DNA of 64,000 bases, taken from positions 124,001-188,000 of the forward strand of contig JAPWFG010000059.1 in assembly GCA_028015205.1 (NCBI GenBank), read 5' to 3'. The stretch comes from Mytilisepta virgata (lineage: Eukaryota > Mollusca > Bivalvia > Mytilida > Mytilidae). Below, piece after piece: positions 21,970 to 32,818 of this stretch. The stretch's first letter is position 1, and each line of letters opens with the position of its first letter. The notes under the pieces were generated by a model. It worked only from the letters and a program-made list of their open reading frames with translations, was not told the origin of the DNA and searched no databases. The translations under genes were made by a program, and so were the position numbers.

Positions 21970-23936
21970 TGTGTAAATATGTTTTTATTATGCTCAAACT
22001 GATGTCTTCCATGTGAAGTATATGTTTATGTACAACCATACAGTCAAACCTCCTGAACAACTATTTATTCAAAAGATATTCTTTTTTTTTCACACTTATT
22101 TTTGTACATTTTCCAACTTGAAAAATTTCTGTATATCATTCAAAAGTTCAGGTTTGTCTTCATAGTGGTTAATACTTATTTATAGGTGCTTCTTGCTCAT
22201 TGTTGTTGAGGAAAATGTCTCCATATTACACTGTTTTTTTTATATACTTTTACTAAAATTGCTATTGCAATGTAGATCTTTAATCCTGATAAAATGTTAC
22301 ATGCATATTTAATGACTTGTTTTTGTTATTTTTGAAATAGAATAAAACTGTAGATTTGAACATGTCTCCGTTCTTTTACATAGGACAGATGTTTATTTAG
22401 GGAAAAAAAATGGAAAATGGAACTTTATAATAAAAAGACAGGATATGGAATAAGTGTACATCAGACACCAAACCATCCACAATTTACTAATGTTGCATGT
22501 CAAAGTTTGTTTGTATGATGGGGTTTTACATCACTTTCTACACCATATTGGGCAATTTCATCACAGGGCATGAGTTGAGAGAGTTAAGGGGAGAGTAACT
22601 GTTATTTTGTTATTGGGTAAATTTGATTCTCTGCTATTTGTTATTACAAAATCAGGTTAACTGTTAGCTGTTGTCTGTAATTGGTGATTTTCAATTCACT
22701 GTTATCTTGGGTTTTGTGTTTGTTGTTATTGGATGAAAATCAACATTTAGAGGGTTGTCAAGACTCATTGAACATAAAAAACGTTCTAATACAATCTCTA
22801 TCAAACAGAAAAAAACGAATCTTTGCATCAATAACAACGTGTTCAGACTCCTATAGTTTAGTTTTGAAATGAAAAGGATACAGTCAAAGCAACTATACAG
22901 AGTAGAGTTTTCCCATTTATGTCTACAACCAATTCATGGAGATATTTAAGCCAAAATACTGTCATGTGAAATAGTGTCCACCTTGCACTATTTCTTAAAG
23001 AAAAAAATCCAGAGCAGCATTATTTCATAGAAATCATGCATTTTATTCCATCCTCTGTCTTTTTCATAGAGTGATATATGTCAACCGGATAGTATTTTAC
23101 AGCAGACACTATTAAATCCTACAATATACCCCAGTCCATATCCGAACTCTTCAAACATTATGGAATGAGTTGCATAAATTGAAAAAAGGTAACGTCAAGA
23201 CAATCAAAGTCATAACACTAATCAAAATCGTAAACCGAGGGACAAATACAAAAAATGAGGGGGAGTACAAGACAATACACAGACCAATGAAACACACTAA
23301 TAATGTTCGAAGGTTTGCGTAAAGATGGTTACTTCTACACCGTAATTTCTGTTGAACGAAGAATTTCCATTAGAACACAAAATTTAAGATTTTTAATGAT
23401 ACATTATCAAATCAAAGGTCTTTGTTAGAGAAACTTGATATCTAAAACCCTTTTTTATTGTCCTCCGCTACAACAGCGTGGGGGTATGATAATATCAGAC
23501 GTTCGCCCGTCCACCTTGTAAGCACTCTAGCAATTTTTTTTATCCGGTTAGACTTATACAATAGCTTTAACTCAATTGATATCCCAAGGGAGTTCGAAGA
23601 TTAGTCATGTTATAATTTTTTTATGGAGTTTATGCCCCTTGATAGTATAAAAAATTGACAATTTTTATTTTCTCTAACAAATACATTTCCCGTACAATTT
23701 AGAAAATATTTATACAGTAGCTTTAATTAACATGATACCGTTTTCAGGTAAATTGTAAATCAAATTGGTGTGGTCATCGAATTTTATCTAAACCGCACCT
23801 TAAGAATATTCTATTGGTCTACAATGTTTACACGGACTCGTATCTCTAAACTAACACATTTAGCGACTATATAAACTAGCGAAATTATCTTCACCTCCAC
23901 CTCGCTTCCAGCATTTAAACCAGTTTGCAGTTCACC

Positions 23937-25917
23937 ATGCAATTCAACCAAGACCAGACAAAGGCAACACAGAAGTTTGGTAGGCATAAGAAGGTTACGA
24001 TAAATTCATGGAAGGGATATGTGTATGTGCATTTAGAGAATATGACGAACCAAAAATCAATTTCGTTAGGGGCAGACGAAATAGAGCAGTTGATGGAGAT
24101 CTTTGCTAGTAGTTTTTCGGAGACGAAAAAAGTGCTTGAAAACAAGGTAGAGTAAAATTTTATTTTAATTCTTAAACGTAGTTGTGAAATTTTTCTTTTT
24201 ATTAAGACATTTGGTGAGATTTTCAAAAAATTAATACGTTATATATATATTGCTGAAAATATTAGAAATAACGCTTAATCCATAACACTTTGCGTTTCCT
24301 CTTTATAAATTCCATCAAATTCGCAGATTGAAACCCTGATGTAACTTTTCTGTTTTTTTTTAAGAATGAAAGAAAATATATGAAATTTAAAGAAGTGAAG
24401 ATCGCGACCGCGGACGGTGTAAGTATTCTTAACGAACTATCTTTATTTTTTTTGTACATCGCAAAATTCAAACATACTAACTATGTATACGTAGTTTTAA
24501 AAGTAAAGAAATGCCGTTTATCGGGAAATTTAATAGAACGTGTGTGTGTTATTTTATTTTTTTTGCCATTATACAAAAATTATTCAGTGAAAAGCGAACA
24601 ATGAATTCAGCACGGTCTTTCATCGGAAAGCTAAAACACTAAACAAAGATTTAACTGCAGGTTTATATGCTAAAGACGTGAAAATAATCCTATTGAATTT
24701 GCTTCCAATGAATTTCATGTTTGATCTCATGTTATAATTGTTCATTTTAGGTCTCAGCACACAAACCAGTTTTACCTGAAACATCAAAAGCAGTCAAAAA
24801 GGTGAGTGATATGAATTCCATTGACTACTAATGCGTTTTCTTTCTCATTATACTTGGTTTTGGTTTGTTTTAACTCCATTGCTTTGTTTTTTACCTCGTA
24901 AAAATTTAAATTTCGATATGCTGTACATACACTTTTCGAGAAGTAATCTCTGATCAACCGCATTAAATCCAAAACAATTGGTAGATAGAATTACTCGAAT
25001 CCAAAAATGATAAGATATCTACTTATTAAGTAGAAAGTGGATTTATATAATTTGTAATCTAATGTAAGTAAAACTTTAAATTTAATTTCTCCTGTCTTTT
25101 TTTCAGACCACCAAACGAAAACAGCTAAAAAAGAAAAGTCCAAAAGCAAAAGCAGCGGCACACAATCCATTCATTCTTGACGAGGCGTTGGAGACTCGCA
25201 AGGGTCAAGAAAGTGAGGAAGAGGTAAGGAAATATATTTTGAAACTCTTTTTATTTTCCATACTATTTAGTTAAATATTTACATATTACACATATACAAG
25301 TTTTTTTTCATTTTGTTCTAGTAATGTTTTTTATAGAAGCATCAATTTGTGAAATAGTTGTCTTTAAATGTTCATACTGAGTTGTTGATAAACGTATCCC
25401 CGTCGATGTTGGTGTTTGGTTTATGTACTGTCTAATATCCACTATCACGTTTCTGTTTTTGCATACTCTTACAAACACATCTCTTGCAACTGCAAACTTA
25501 AACTTTTCTGTACATGGAACTAGGATCGGTTTAGGCCGTCTAAGTTGGATTTGTTGAAATACAGATGATGAATTTGAACGACCGCCAACCATTTCTATAA
25601 CCGCCGCCAAGGAAACTCCAGTTGAATATAGTATAAGAGATATACCTATGATTTTCACTAAAAGAAAAGCTCTCCTATTCGAAGATCTTTCGAGTTCATT
25701 TAAATTGTTTTCTATATCATCCATGATCATGATTGTCATCTGATTTAAGTGTACCGTTCACATCTTTTTAAACCAATTTCATGTATCGTTTTATTTTATT
25801 TGCTATTTCATTGGTTTAGAACTAATAAATTTCTCTTCTCTTTTTCAGGATTGGGATTATTCCTCTACCAAAAAAACTAAGGTGATAGAAATCTCATCTG
25901 AGAGCGATTCGGAGTGA
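23937..25917 (+). CDS. Five-exon PC4/SUB1-like protein with SUMO-interaction-like tail
   Basis: Exons 23937-24146, 24365-24418, 24751-24801, 25107-25223 and 25849-25917 have GT-AG borders, all phase 0, for 166 aa. Residues 18-70 match the PC4 ssDNA-binding fold: KKVTINSWKGYVYVHLEN (two strands), KSISLGADEIEQLMEIF (strand plus helix). Then come a Lys-rich linker (KRKQLKKKSPKAKAAA) that could be a nuclear signal, an acidic patch and the C-terminus KVIEISSESDSE, which fits a SUMO-interacting motif (hydrophobic VIEI followed by acidic Ser). PC4 proteins bind single-stranded DNA as dimers and act as RNA polymerase II coactivators. Here the protein could serve the element's late transcription or supply the ssDNA-binding activity needed in protein-primed replication (inference). 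Intron 4 contains an antisense gene. Confidence 0.7.
25308..25739 (-). CDS. Membrane-anchored PC4-like protein, antisense in intron 4
   Basis: Intact 143-aa ORF on the strand opposite the PC4-like gene, wholly inside that gene's last intron. The N-terminal ~22 residues are charged. A membrane helix follows (FLLVKIIGISLILYSTGV, about 25-48). Residues ~85-138 have the PC4 pattern: VARDVFVRVCKNRNVIVDIR, then TGIRLSTTQYEHLKTTISQID. A single-pass anchor in front of a PC4-like domain is unusual: if the topology is N-in the domain would lie outside the cytosol. It could tether DNA to membranes or be a captured paralogue. The PC4 call is by pattern only. Confidence 0.5.
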   Translation of the reverse strand: MTIMIMDDIENNLNELERSSNRRAFLLVKIIGISLILYSTGVSLAAVIEMVGGRSNSSSVFQQIQLRRPKPILVPCTEKFKFAVARDVFVRVCKNRNVIVDIRQYINQTPTSTGIRLSTTQYEHLKTTISQIDASIKNITRTK

Positions 25918-26240
25918 AGAGACACATGCGAAGAGACACATGCGAACAACTATTATGATATTTTGAACTTGTATATATAGAACATGCGAAGAGACACATG
26001 CGAACAACTATTGTTATGATATTTTGAACTTGTATATATAGAACATGCGAAGATGTCATTTGTTTATTCTTATTTTTTATAATTTGTATTAAATTATTTC
26101 TTGATAGTTAAAAAAATCAACACATGTGGACAACACATTGTTATATTAGATAGAATTTATATATTTGATATTTTGACCTTGAATATTTAGTTATTCTTAG
26201 TTTTTGTAATTAGCATTTAATTATTTCTTGATAGTTAAAA
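25918..26240. repeat. Tandem repeats in 3' region of PC4-like gene
   Basis: A ~60-bp unit (GAAGAGACACATGCGAACAA ... TATATATAGAAC) is repeated about two and a half times from 25915. Then a second unit ending TTTCTTGATAGTTAAAAAAA occurs twice (about 26060-26125 and 26190-26250). Confidence 0.75.
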
Positions 26241-26284
26241 AAATCAAAATATTTAGCAATGCAGCAAACTCTTTTCAATTGACT

Positions 26285-26677
26285 ATGGAAAGACTTTATC
26301 AAATAAGTAGAACATGTCAATCGTCAGAAGTCATCAGAGATTTTTTAGTAACGTTCCCCCCTTTAATTTTAAAGCAATTTGTAAATTATTGCTACGAAAA
26401 ATTTTTACAAAGTTATAATTTCAACGATTTAGATATTTTTTATGTTGGAGAAGAGTTGATTGATCAGCGTAACCTCGATTTCAACAACACGCACTCTTCA
26501 TATACTTCATGTCTGTTACACATTGTAAACAATTGTGCGTATTTAAGGGAAGAAGAAATTTTATTGTATTTACAACATTTAGATATATTCGTTTTAAGAG
26601 ATTTTAGGGATTGCTTTAAGAGAGATATGTGGCATTTTATTATAGGTAAAGCCTTACGGAGAACACGTAGACTCTAG
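26285..26677 (+). CDS. Unknown helical protein, 130 aa
   Basis: Intact single-exon ORF from ATG 26285. It is mostly helical by composition, with Leu/Phe/Tyr-rich stretches (VIRDFLVTFPPLILKQFVNY, EEEILLYLQHLDIFVLRDF) and a basic end RRTRRL. No signal peptide is seen. I do not recognise a family. It lies between the PC4-like and ATPase genes, a position often holding accessory genes in Polintons. Confidence 0.5.
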   Translation: MERLYQISRTCQSSEVIRDFLVTFPPLILKQFVNYCYEKFLQSYNFNDLDIFYVGEELIDQRNLDFNNTHSSYTSCLLHIVNNCAYLREEEILLYLQHLDIFVLRDFRDCFKRDMWHFIIGKALRRTRRL

Positions 26678-27458
26678 TTAATCTTTATGAAATATTTAGA
26701 AATTGTAAAGTGTGTTTAGTCCGCCATTCTATCTAATAAAACAATTTTGTATGAATATCTTGTAAACAATTGAAATGTTTAGAAATTGTAAAGTGTGTTT
26801 AGTCCACCATTCTGTTTAATAAAACAATTTTGTACGAATATCTGTCTTCCTTTATTTTTCAGTTACAAAAAGTAGTTTAAAGGTAACCTTAATCAAAATC
26901 GTAAATCGAAAAGACAAGTAAAAAAAAGGGAGGAAAAGCACGAGACAATTCATAGAACAACGAAAAAGCTGAAAAAAAAACATGAAACATACAAGAATAA
27001 AAAAAATAAATGAACAACTCGGACTCCATCAAATTGGTCGTTTATTGTCTCTTGTGGATTGCTTCACATTTTATCTTTGGGGTATTTAACAGCTTACCGT
27101 ATAGTGCGAGTTATTGCCCATTGTTGGAGGTTTTATGCTGACCTGTAGATGTTTTATTTGTTTTAACATTTTAATCTATGATGGATACCTATCTCATTGA
27201 CAATCTCTTTTGATCACAACGAAGAAATGTCTGTGAATGAATATGTTTAAGTTGATTTTTGTTGTTTTTGGTGGTATTCATTGTCTTTTTTTTGGTTCTC
27301 ACCAATCATGAATGAGTAAAGAGAAGATGTGGAATAAATGTACATGAGACAACAATCCTTGCTATCCTCATAAATGACAAGAAAATAATATCACGGTATA
27401 AAACAACGCCAATTACATTTTTTTTGTCAGTTTATAGTTTGATCACACCCGAACGAAG
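26678..27458. other. Non-coding stretch with duplicated 3' end and host repeat fragments
   Basis: A ~75-bp segment containing an AATAAA signal is duplicated (about 26690-26765 and 26770-26845), giving two potential poly(A) sites for the upstream gene. The part after 26880 resembles dispersed repeats also seen near 23200, and 27010-27230 resembles a bivalve interspersed repeat. No gene is seen. Confidence 0.5.
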
Positions 27459-28120
27459 ATGTCGTGGTGGGAGACAAAAAGCCTGGTACCTTTTGATTGC
27501 CCAACCTCAATGCTTGTGGTGGGACCATCAGGATGTGGTAAAACGTCCTTTGTTCAACGACTTCTTGAAAACGCGAGTGGGATGTTTAAAGTACCTCCAG
27601 TTAAAGTTCTTTACTGCTACAGCTTGTGGCAAGATAAATTTGAGACAATGATGAACACCGTTAAGAATATCTCCTTTCATGATGGATTGCCTGACGAAAA
27701 AGAATTCGATCCCTACAAGAAGGAACATACTGTATGCGTAATCGATGATTGTTAGCGGATGCAAAAGATAGCAAATTGTTGCATCAGATATTTTGTGTTG
27801 GATCTCATCACAGTTTCACGACCATAATTTTTATTGTACAAAACTTATTTGAAAAGGGTAAAATTATGAGATCTGTGAGTTTAAATTGTCATGTATTTGT
27901 GTTGTTTAAAAACAAGAGAGATCAATTGCAAATCAAAACTCTTGCGCGTCAAATGTATCCTGGAAAGGCATCAATCTTAATGGATAGTTATTCGAAAGCC
28001 ACTGATGATGAGTTATATGGTTACCTAGTCATAGATATTTCGCCACACTCACACAAATATCAGTTGAGAACAAAAATTTTTTCGGGTGAGGATGTAGTTA
28101 TTTTCGAACCTAAAAAATGA
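27459..28120 (+). pseudogene. Packaging ATPase of inner Polinton, one-base frameshift at Walker B
   Basis: FtsK/HerA-A32-type DNA packaging ATPase. The first frame (27459-27755) has Walker A GPSGCGKT at residues 22-29 and reaches the Walker B strand VCVIDD. It then stops one codon later because the frame shifts by one base near 27749. The second frame (27749-28120) continues with the rest of the domain (GSHHSFTTIIFIVQN, LFKNKRDQLQIKTLARQMYP). The final codons overlap the next start (ATGA), as in a compact transcription unit. It lacks the zinc finger of the outer-element ATPase. The break may be a true mutation or an assembly indel. Confidence 0.85.
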
Positions 28121-28467
28121 AAATAAACTCTTCTGAAAAGGCGCTGCTTAATTTTCTACAATATTCCTCTCATGCACAAACCAGTGTTCTCATTAAAGCT
28201 TTAGAAACGAAACAGCTCAAATGTGTGCTAGAAATTATATACAATGTGTTGAAAGGTGTTATAAACATATCACAGTCTGATAAAAAACGTTTGCGAGAGA
28301 ACAAGTTAAACATTCGTCGAATATTTGCTGAAGGATTGAATGCTAGCCAGCGAAAATCAAGATTACAAAAGATATCAAACATTTTACCGTTTATAATCAG
28401 GAAATATTTTCAATATGAGTCAGGAATTGATACTGATACCAAAAGAGAAATACATGCAACTGATTAA
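28117..28467 (+). CDS. Conserved small basic Polinton protein, 116 aa
   Basis: The start overlaps the ATPase stop by 4 bp. The pattern is SSEKALLNFLQ, CVLEIIYNVLKGVINIS, then SQSDKKRLRENKLNIRRIF. It matches, by recall, a small protein often found beside ATPase and capsid genes in Polintons, whose function is not settled; virion core or membrane-active roles have been suggested. Its last 53 bases overlap the next ORF in another frame. Confidence 0.6.
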   Translation: MKINSSEKALLNFLQYSSHAQTSVLIKALETKQLKCVLEIIYNVLKGVINISQSDKKRLRENKLNIRRIFAEGLNASQRKSRLQKISNILPFIIRKYFQYESGIDTDTKREIHATD

Positions 28468-28807
28468 AACCGAAGAAAAAAATAGAACAGAGAGTAAGGT
28501 AAATGAAGCTCCTGTCGAGGAAGATTCTATTAACAACCCGTCAAAACAAGCGGAAGACATCGCTCCGTCTAGCTGCGAAAATGGACAAGTAGATGACACG
28601 TTGCAAGTGGGTGGGGCGTATGATGAGGAAATACACTCATCCAATCTAGCACCGCCCACAGATTTAAAAGGGGTGGAGACTACTACTTCTACTGCTACAA
28701 AGGAGAGTGTTAAAATGACACCGCTTAAATTCCTCAAGCAATCGAAACGACACAGAAACAAATCCGAACGAAGCGTAAGAAGAAAATGGTTAACATTTCG
28801 ACTTTAG
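28415..28807 (+). CDS. Small Polinton protein, 130 aa, with putative protease site
   Basis: N-terminus MSQELILIPKEKYMQLI, a long acidic Ser/Thr/Glu-rich middle, and a basic C-terminus (KSERSVRRKWLTF). LQVGGAYDEE near residues 64-73 has the hydrophobic-x-x-Gly-Gly pattern resembling adenain-type cleavage sites. It overlaps the preceding ORF and ends 22 bp before the polymerase start. By position and composition it is a Polinton virion-associated protein; the family name is uncertain. Confidence 0.5.
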   Translation: MSQELILIPKEKYMQLIKTEEKNRTESKVNEAPVEEDSINNPSKQAEDIAPSSCENGQVDDTLQVGGAYDEEIHSSNLAPPTDLKGVETTTSTATKESVKMTPLKFLKQSKRHRNKSERSVRRKWLTFRL

Positions 28808-28829
28808 TCACTGGAATAGTTGGTTGACA

Positions 28830-31800
28830 ATGGATAAACTGATAGTTGACTTATGTGAAAAGTATCCGAGCGATAACCTTGAACTAAAAAATGAAATACA
28901 AACACTAAAGCGAAAATTAGATGAAAATTGTGAGACCAATTCTAAAGGAGTTAAACAGAAGATATCAAAACCATCGACCGTGAAAAAAACAAAACACGAG
29001 TGTTCAAACTGTTTGAAAATATATAGCAACCAATCAAATCTGAAGAGACATCAAAGGAAACATGGCAAACTTTATCCATGCAAGCATTGTGAAGAAGAGT
29101 TTAAAAACTATACCGACTTGTTTGAACACGTCAACGTTCATCACCCTTTACCAAACAATCAAAGTCAAACTGGCAGTGGCAATGTTTCCAGAAGTGTGCA
29201 GAGGCAATACATTCGAAAAACTAAAGATACAGCTGCTCTAGATGATGTTGCAAACAGGCATACAATATACCCGTTGGATGGAGAAGAAAGATATGATTTG
29301 CTTACATTCTTCACTAATGTTCGAGATGATATTGTTAATCATTTACAAGCTAGAAGGCGAAAGCTCAACCACATCAAATATCATATTTCCGTGCAAGTGC
29401 AAATGAGTCGACGAAAAGATGATGGAGTAACGGAAACTGCCGAACCGCATTTTCGCAGCAAAACTGACTATCTTTTGACGGATGAGGATGTACATGAAGG
29501 ACATCACCTTAACGCAGCTTTCCAGAAAATGTTCAAGTCGTTTGATGAATTCATTCGTAGGGGTTCCTCCTGGACGTTGAAAAATATTCTACACATAGAC
29601 TTATCTACAGGACAATACAAACCTATCGGCGGAAAAGCTTTCTTTCCACTACCGCGTTCTCTAAGTAAAACGGGTGCAGTGTTGAATATTCAAAATAAAG
29701 ATGATAAATGTTTTGTGTACTCTATCTTGGCATCCATCTATCCACAATCGAGAAACCCCCAAAGAGTGAAACACTATCTTCGTCACGAAAAAGAATTAGA
29801 TATGAGGGGTATAGAGCTACCCGTTACACTTCAAAGTCTATCCAAATTTGAAAAGCAGAATAACATTAGCGTGAACGCCATCGGCTATCAAGACGGAGAC
29901 CTATTTCCACTTTATATGAGCAAATTAAAGGGAGAGGACATTAAACATGAAGTTGACTTATTGTATATCACAAAAGGAGAGCAAAAACATTGGTGTCTTA
30001 TAAAAAATCTAAACCGACTTTTATACAGAGTAAAAAGTAAAGGCAGATCTTACCAATTTTGCAGACGGTGTTTTCAGGGATTCTCCTCAAAAAAGGTTCT
30101 GCGTGAACACAGTGAATATTGTAGCAAACATGACGTACAACACACAACACTCCCAACCGCAGGAAAAGATGACATTTTACAGTTTAATCAATATGGGAAG
30201 AAACTAACGGTACCATTCATATGCTATGCTGATTTTGAAACTTTCTCGACAAGTATGAAGACATGTTACCCCGACCCCAATGAATCATCTACCACTGCGA
30301 ATGCAAGTCTCGAGCCCTGCGGATTTGGGTACAAAGTAGTTTGCACAGTTGACGATCGATACACCAAAGATACCAAAGTCTATCGAGGACCAAATGTGAG
30401 CAAGACGTTTCTTGAATGTCTTATACAGGAGGAAATAGAAATTCAGAAAATATTGGAAAACAAAGAACCCTTGGAAATGTCAGTTGATGATGAAACTGCA
30501 TTCAAACAAGCTGTGAGTTGTCATATTTGCGATCGCAGTTTTGACGAGTTAACGATTCGAGTGCGTGACCACTGTCATGTAAGTGGAAAATTTCGCGGAG
30601 CAGCTTGTCAAGATTGCAATTTGAACTACAAACACCCCAAATTCATTCCCGTAGTCTTTCACAATTTACGTGGGTTCGATGCACACATTATCATGCAGAG
30701 CATTGGTTTGTTTAAGCGGGAGAACATCAGTTTAATAGCTTCGTCGGAGGAGCGATATATTTCATTTTCTCTTGGACGTCTCCGTTTCATTGACTCTTAT
30801 CAGTTTCTCAGTTGTTCGTTAGCAGAACTCACCGATTCACTTGCAACAGATGGAGGGTTGGACAATTTTAAACATTTCATAAGTGAATTCCCGAATAATG
30901 ACATTGCCTCACTACTTCTACGAAAAAACGTTTATCCGTACGAATTTGTGGATGATAGTAGTAAGTTTGAGTTAACAAGTATCCCAGAGAAAGAAGCCTT
31001 TTGCAGTAGTTTGACTAAGGAACATGTATCGGAGTCTGATTACCGTCACGCCAAAAAAGTATTTCAAGTGATGGGACTTCGAAATCTTGGAGAATATCAC
31101 GATTTATACATGAAAACTGACGTGCTACTCCTTGCAGACATTTTTGAAAATTTCCGCATCAACTGTCTCAAATTTTATCCATTGGATCCGGCTTGGTTTT
31201 TCGGTGCACCCGGTCTTGCGTGGCATAGTGCTTTGAAGATGTCTGGTGTTGAACTTGAACTCCTTACGAACAGCAATATGTGGCTCTTTTTTGAACAAAG
31301 TATTCGTGGTGGGTTATCCATGATTAGCAACAAGTATAGAAAGGCTAACTCTCCATATCTACATGAAAAGGACTATAACCCGTTGCTCCCAAACTCGTAT
31401 TTATTGTACCTAGATTGTACCAACCTCTATGGTTTCGCGATGAGCCAACCCTTGCCAACGTCAAAGTTTCGATTCATGACACCGGAAGAAATAGAATCCT
31501 TCGATGTACAAGCAATTCCGGATGATGGACCGTTGGGGTATTTTCTGGAGGTGGATTTGCAATACCCAGAAACTATCCACGACTTGCATAATGATTACCC
31601 ATGTGCGCCGGAAGCGAAACTCGTCACCAAAGACATATTATCTCCTTTCAATTTACAACTATTGGGAGAATATCGTGATGGTATGGGAACTTCAGAAAGC
31701 CGTGAACACCAGAACAATCGATCGTTTGTTCCAACACAGAAACTGATTGCTTCTCTGGAGGACAAGGAAAAATATATTCTCCATTATAAAACTTTGAAGT

Positions 31801-32741
31801 TGTATATGCAGTTAGGGCTTAAGGTAAAGAAAGTAAGCAGGATCGTTGAGTTTCAACAACATGCATTCTTGAAGACGTACATCGATTTTAACACTCAAAA
31901 ACGACGTGAAGCTACATCAAACTTCACGAAATCCTTTTTTAAACTGATGAACAATGCAGTGTTCGGAAAAACGATGGAAAATGTTAGAAAAAGGATTGAT
32001 TTTAGGCTTGTTCACACCAAACAAAAGTTTATCAAAGAGATTGCAAAAAGCTCTTTTGAACATTTCACAATATTCAACGAGGATTTATGTGGAGTTTTGC
32101 ATCGAAAAACAAAATTACATCTCAACCAACCTATATTTGTTGGTGCTTCGATTCTGGATTTAGCAAAACATGTAATGTATGACTTTTATTACAACCATAT
32201 TAAGAAGGAGTATGGTGAAAATGTAGATTTGTGTTGCACTGACACTGATTCTCTCATCCTACATATAAAAACAGACGATGTGTATCAAGATTTGGAAAAG
32301 AAGAAACATCTCTACGATTTCAATAACTACCCAAAAGATCATTCTTTGTATAGTACTCACAATGCAGGTGTTTTAGGAACATTTAAAGATGAATGCAAGG
32401 GATTAGTAATGTATGAATTCATCGGTCTCAAACCAAAACTTTACTCCTACAGTTATGGAAGTACATCATCTCATGAGAAGCAGACAAAGCAGGTGGCTAA
32501 AGGAATACAGAAAGCGACAATTACTCACTGTATTCGTCATGAACATTATAAACAATGTCTTTCTTCTCAAAAGGATATCATGCATCAGATGGACACAATT
32601 CGCAGCTATGAACATAAACTTTTTGTTACAAGGGTAAACAAAACTAGCCTTTCTATGTTTGACGATAAGCGATATGCTTTGGACAATTCGAGCAGTTTAG
32701 CTTATGGACATTATAGGATAAAAAGTGGGGTGTACATCTAA
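28830..32741 (+). CDS. Protein-primed family B DNA polymerase (PolB), 1303 aa
   Basis: Intact ORF. Two C2H2 fingers (residues 58-78 and 84-105). A region around 293-386 with KCFVYSILASIYP and QKHWCLIKN has the Cys/His spacing of papain-like proteases (inference). Exonuclease motifs: Exo I CYADFETF (~465), Exo II FHNLRGFDAHI (~609) and an Exo III-type YHDLYMKTDVLLLAD (~755). A CHICD...CQDC zinc motif (~560-600) resembles endonuclease VII-type folds. Polymerase motif A LDCTNLYGFAM (~862), motif B LMNNAVFGKTMENV (~1040), motif C CTDTDS (~1137). Such polymerases replicate linear genomes from a protein primer. I chose ATG 28830, the first in frame. Two AATAAA signals follow at 32798 and 32813. Confidence 0.95.
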   Translation: MDKLIVDLCEKYPSDNLELKNEIQTLKRKLDENCETNSKGVKQKISKPSTVKKTKHECSNCLKIYSNQSNLKRHQRKHGKLYPCKHCEEEFKNYTDLFEHVNVHHPLPNNQSQTGSGNVSRSVQRQYIRKTKDTAALDDVANRHTIYPLDGEERYDLLTFFTNVRDDIVNHLQARRRKLNHIKYHISVQVQMSRRKDDGVTETAEPHFRSKTDYLLTDEDVHEGHHLNAAFQKMFKSFDEFIRRGSSWTLKNILHIDLSTGQYKPIGGKAFFPLPRSLSKTGAVLNIQNKDDKCFVYSILASIYPQSRNPQRVKHYLRHEKELDMRGIELPVTLQSLSKFEKQNNISVNAIGYQDGDLFPLYMSKLKGEDIKHEVDLLYITKGEQKHWCLIKNLNRLLYRVKSKGRSYQFCRRCFQGFSSKKVLREHSEYCSKHDVQHTTLPTAGKDDILQFNQYGKKLTVPFICYADFETFSTSMKTCYPDPNESSTTANASLEPCGFGYKVVCTVDDRYTKDTKVYRGPNVSKTFLECLIQEEIEIQKILENKEPLEMSVDDETAFKQAVSCHICDRSFDELTIRVRDHCHVSGKFRGAACQDCNLNYKHPKFIPVVFHNLRGFDAHIIMQSIGLFKRENISLIASSEERYISFSLGRLRFIDSYQFLSCSLAELTDSLATDGGLDNFKHFISEFPNNDIASLLLRKNVYPYEFVDDSSKFELTSIPEKEAFCSSLTKEHVSESDYRHAKKVFQVMGLRNLGEYHDLYMKTDVLLLADIFENFRINCLKFYPLDPAWFFGAPGLAWHSALKMSGVELELLTNSNMWLFFEQSIRGGLSMISNKYRKANSPYLHEKDYNPLLPNSYLLYLDCTNLYGFAMSQPLPTSKFRFMTPEEIESFDVQAIPDDGPLGYFLEVDLQYPETIHDLHNDYPCAPEAKLVTKDILSPFNLQLLGEYRDGMGTSESREHQNNRSFVPTQKLIASLEDKEKYILHYKTLKLYMQLGLKVKKVSRIVEFQQHAFLKTYIDFNTQKRREATSNFTKSFFKLMNNAVFGKTMENVRKRIDFRLVHTKQKFIKEIAKSSFEHFTIFNEDLCGVLHRKTKLHLNQPIFVGASILDLAKHVMYDFYYNHIKKEYGENVDLCCTDTDSLILHIKTDDVYQDLEKKKHLYDFNNYPKDHSLYSTHNAGVLGTFKDECKGLVMYEFIGLKPKLYSYSYGSTSSHEKQTKQVAKGIQKATITHCIRHEHYKQCLSSQKDIMHQMDTIRSYEHKLFVTRVNKTSLSMFDDKRYALDNSSSLAYGHYRIKSGVYI

Positions 32742-32797
32742 AGTGAATGTGAAATAGTACAGTGTCTGACAATTTTGGAGTCAATATTGTATTTTTA

Positions 32798-32818
32798 ATA
32801 AAAGCTATGTAAATAAAA
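32798..32818 (+). terminator. Two poly(A) signals after PolB
   Basis: AATAAA at 32798-32803 and 32813-32818, 57-77 bp after the polymerase stop. Confidence 0.65.

Larger units (their letters stand above)
20971..23936. other. Long AT-rich non-coding stretch
   Basis: Nearly 3 kb without a supportable gene. It contains the direct duplication at 21634-21762, the inverted repeat at 21852-21969, and fragments resembling dispersed mussel repeats (about 23150-23300 and 23457-23650). The last ~150 bp are less AT-rich and probably carry the promoter of the PC4-like gene. Confidence 0.5.
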
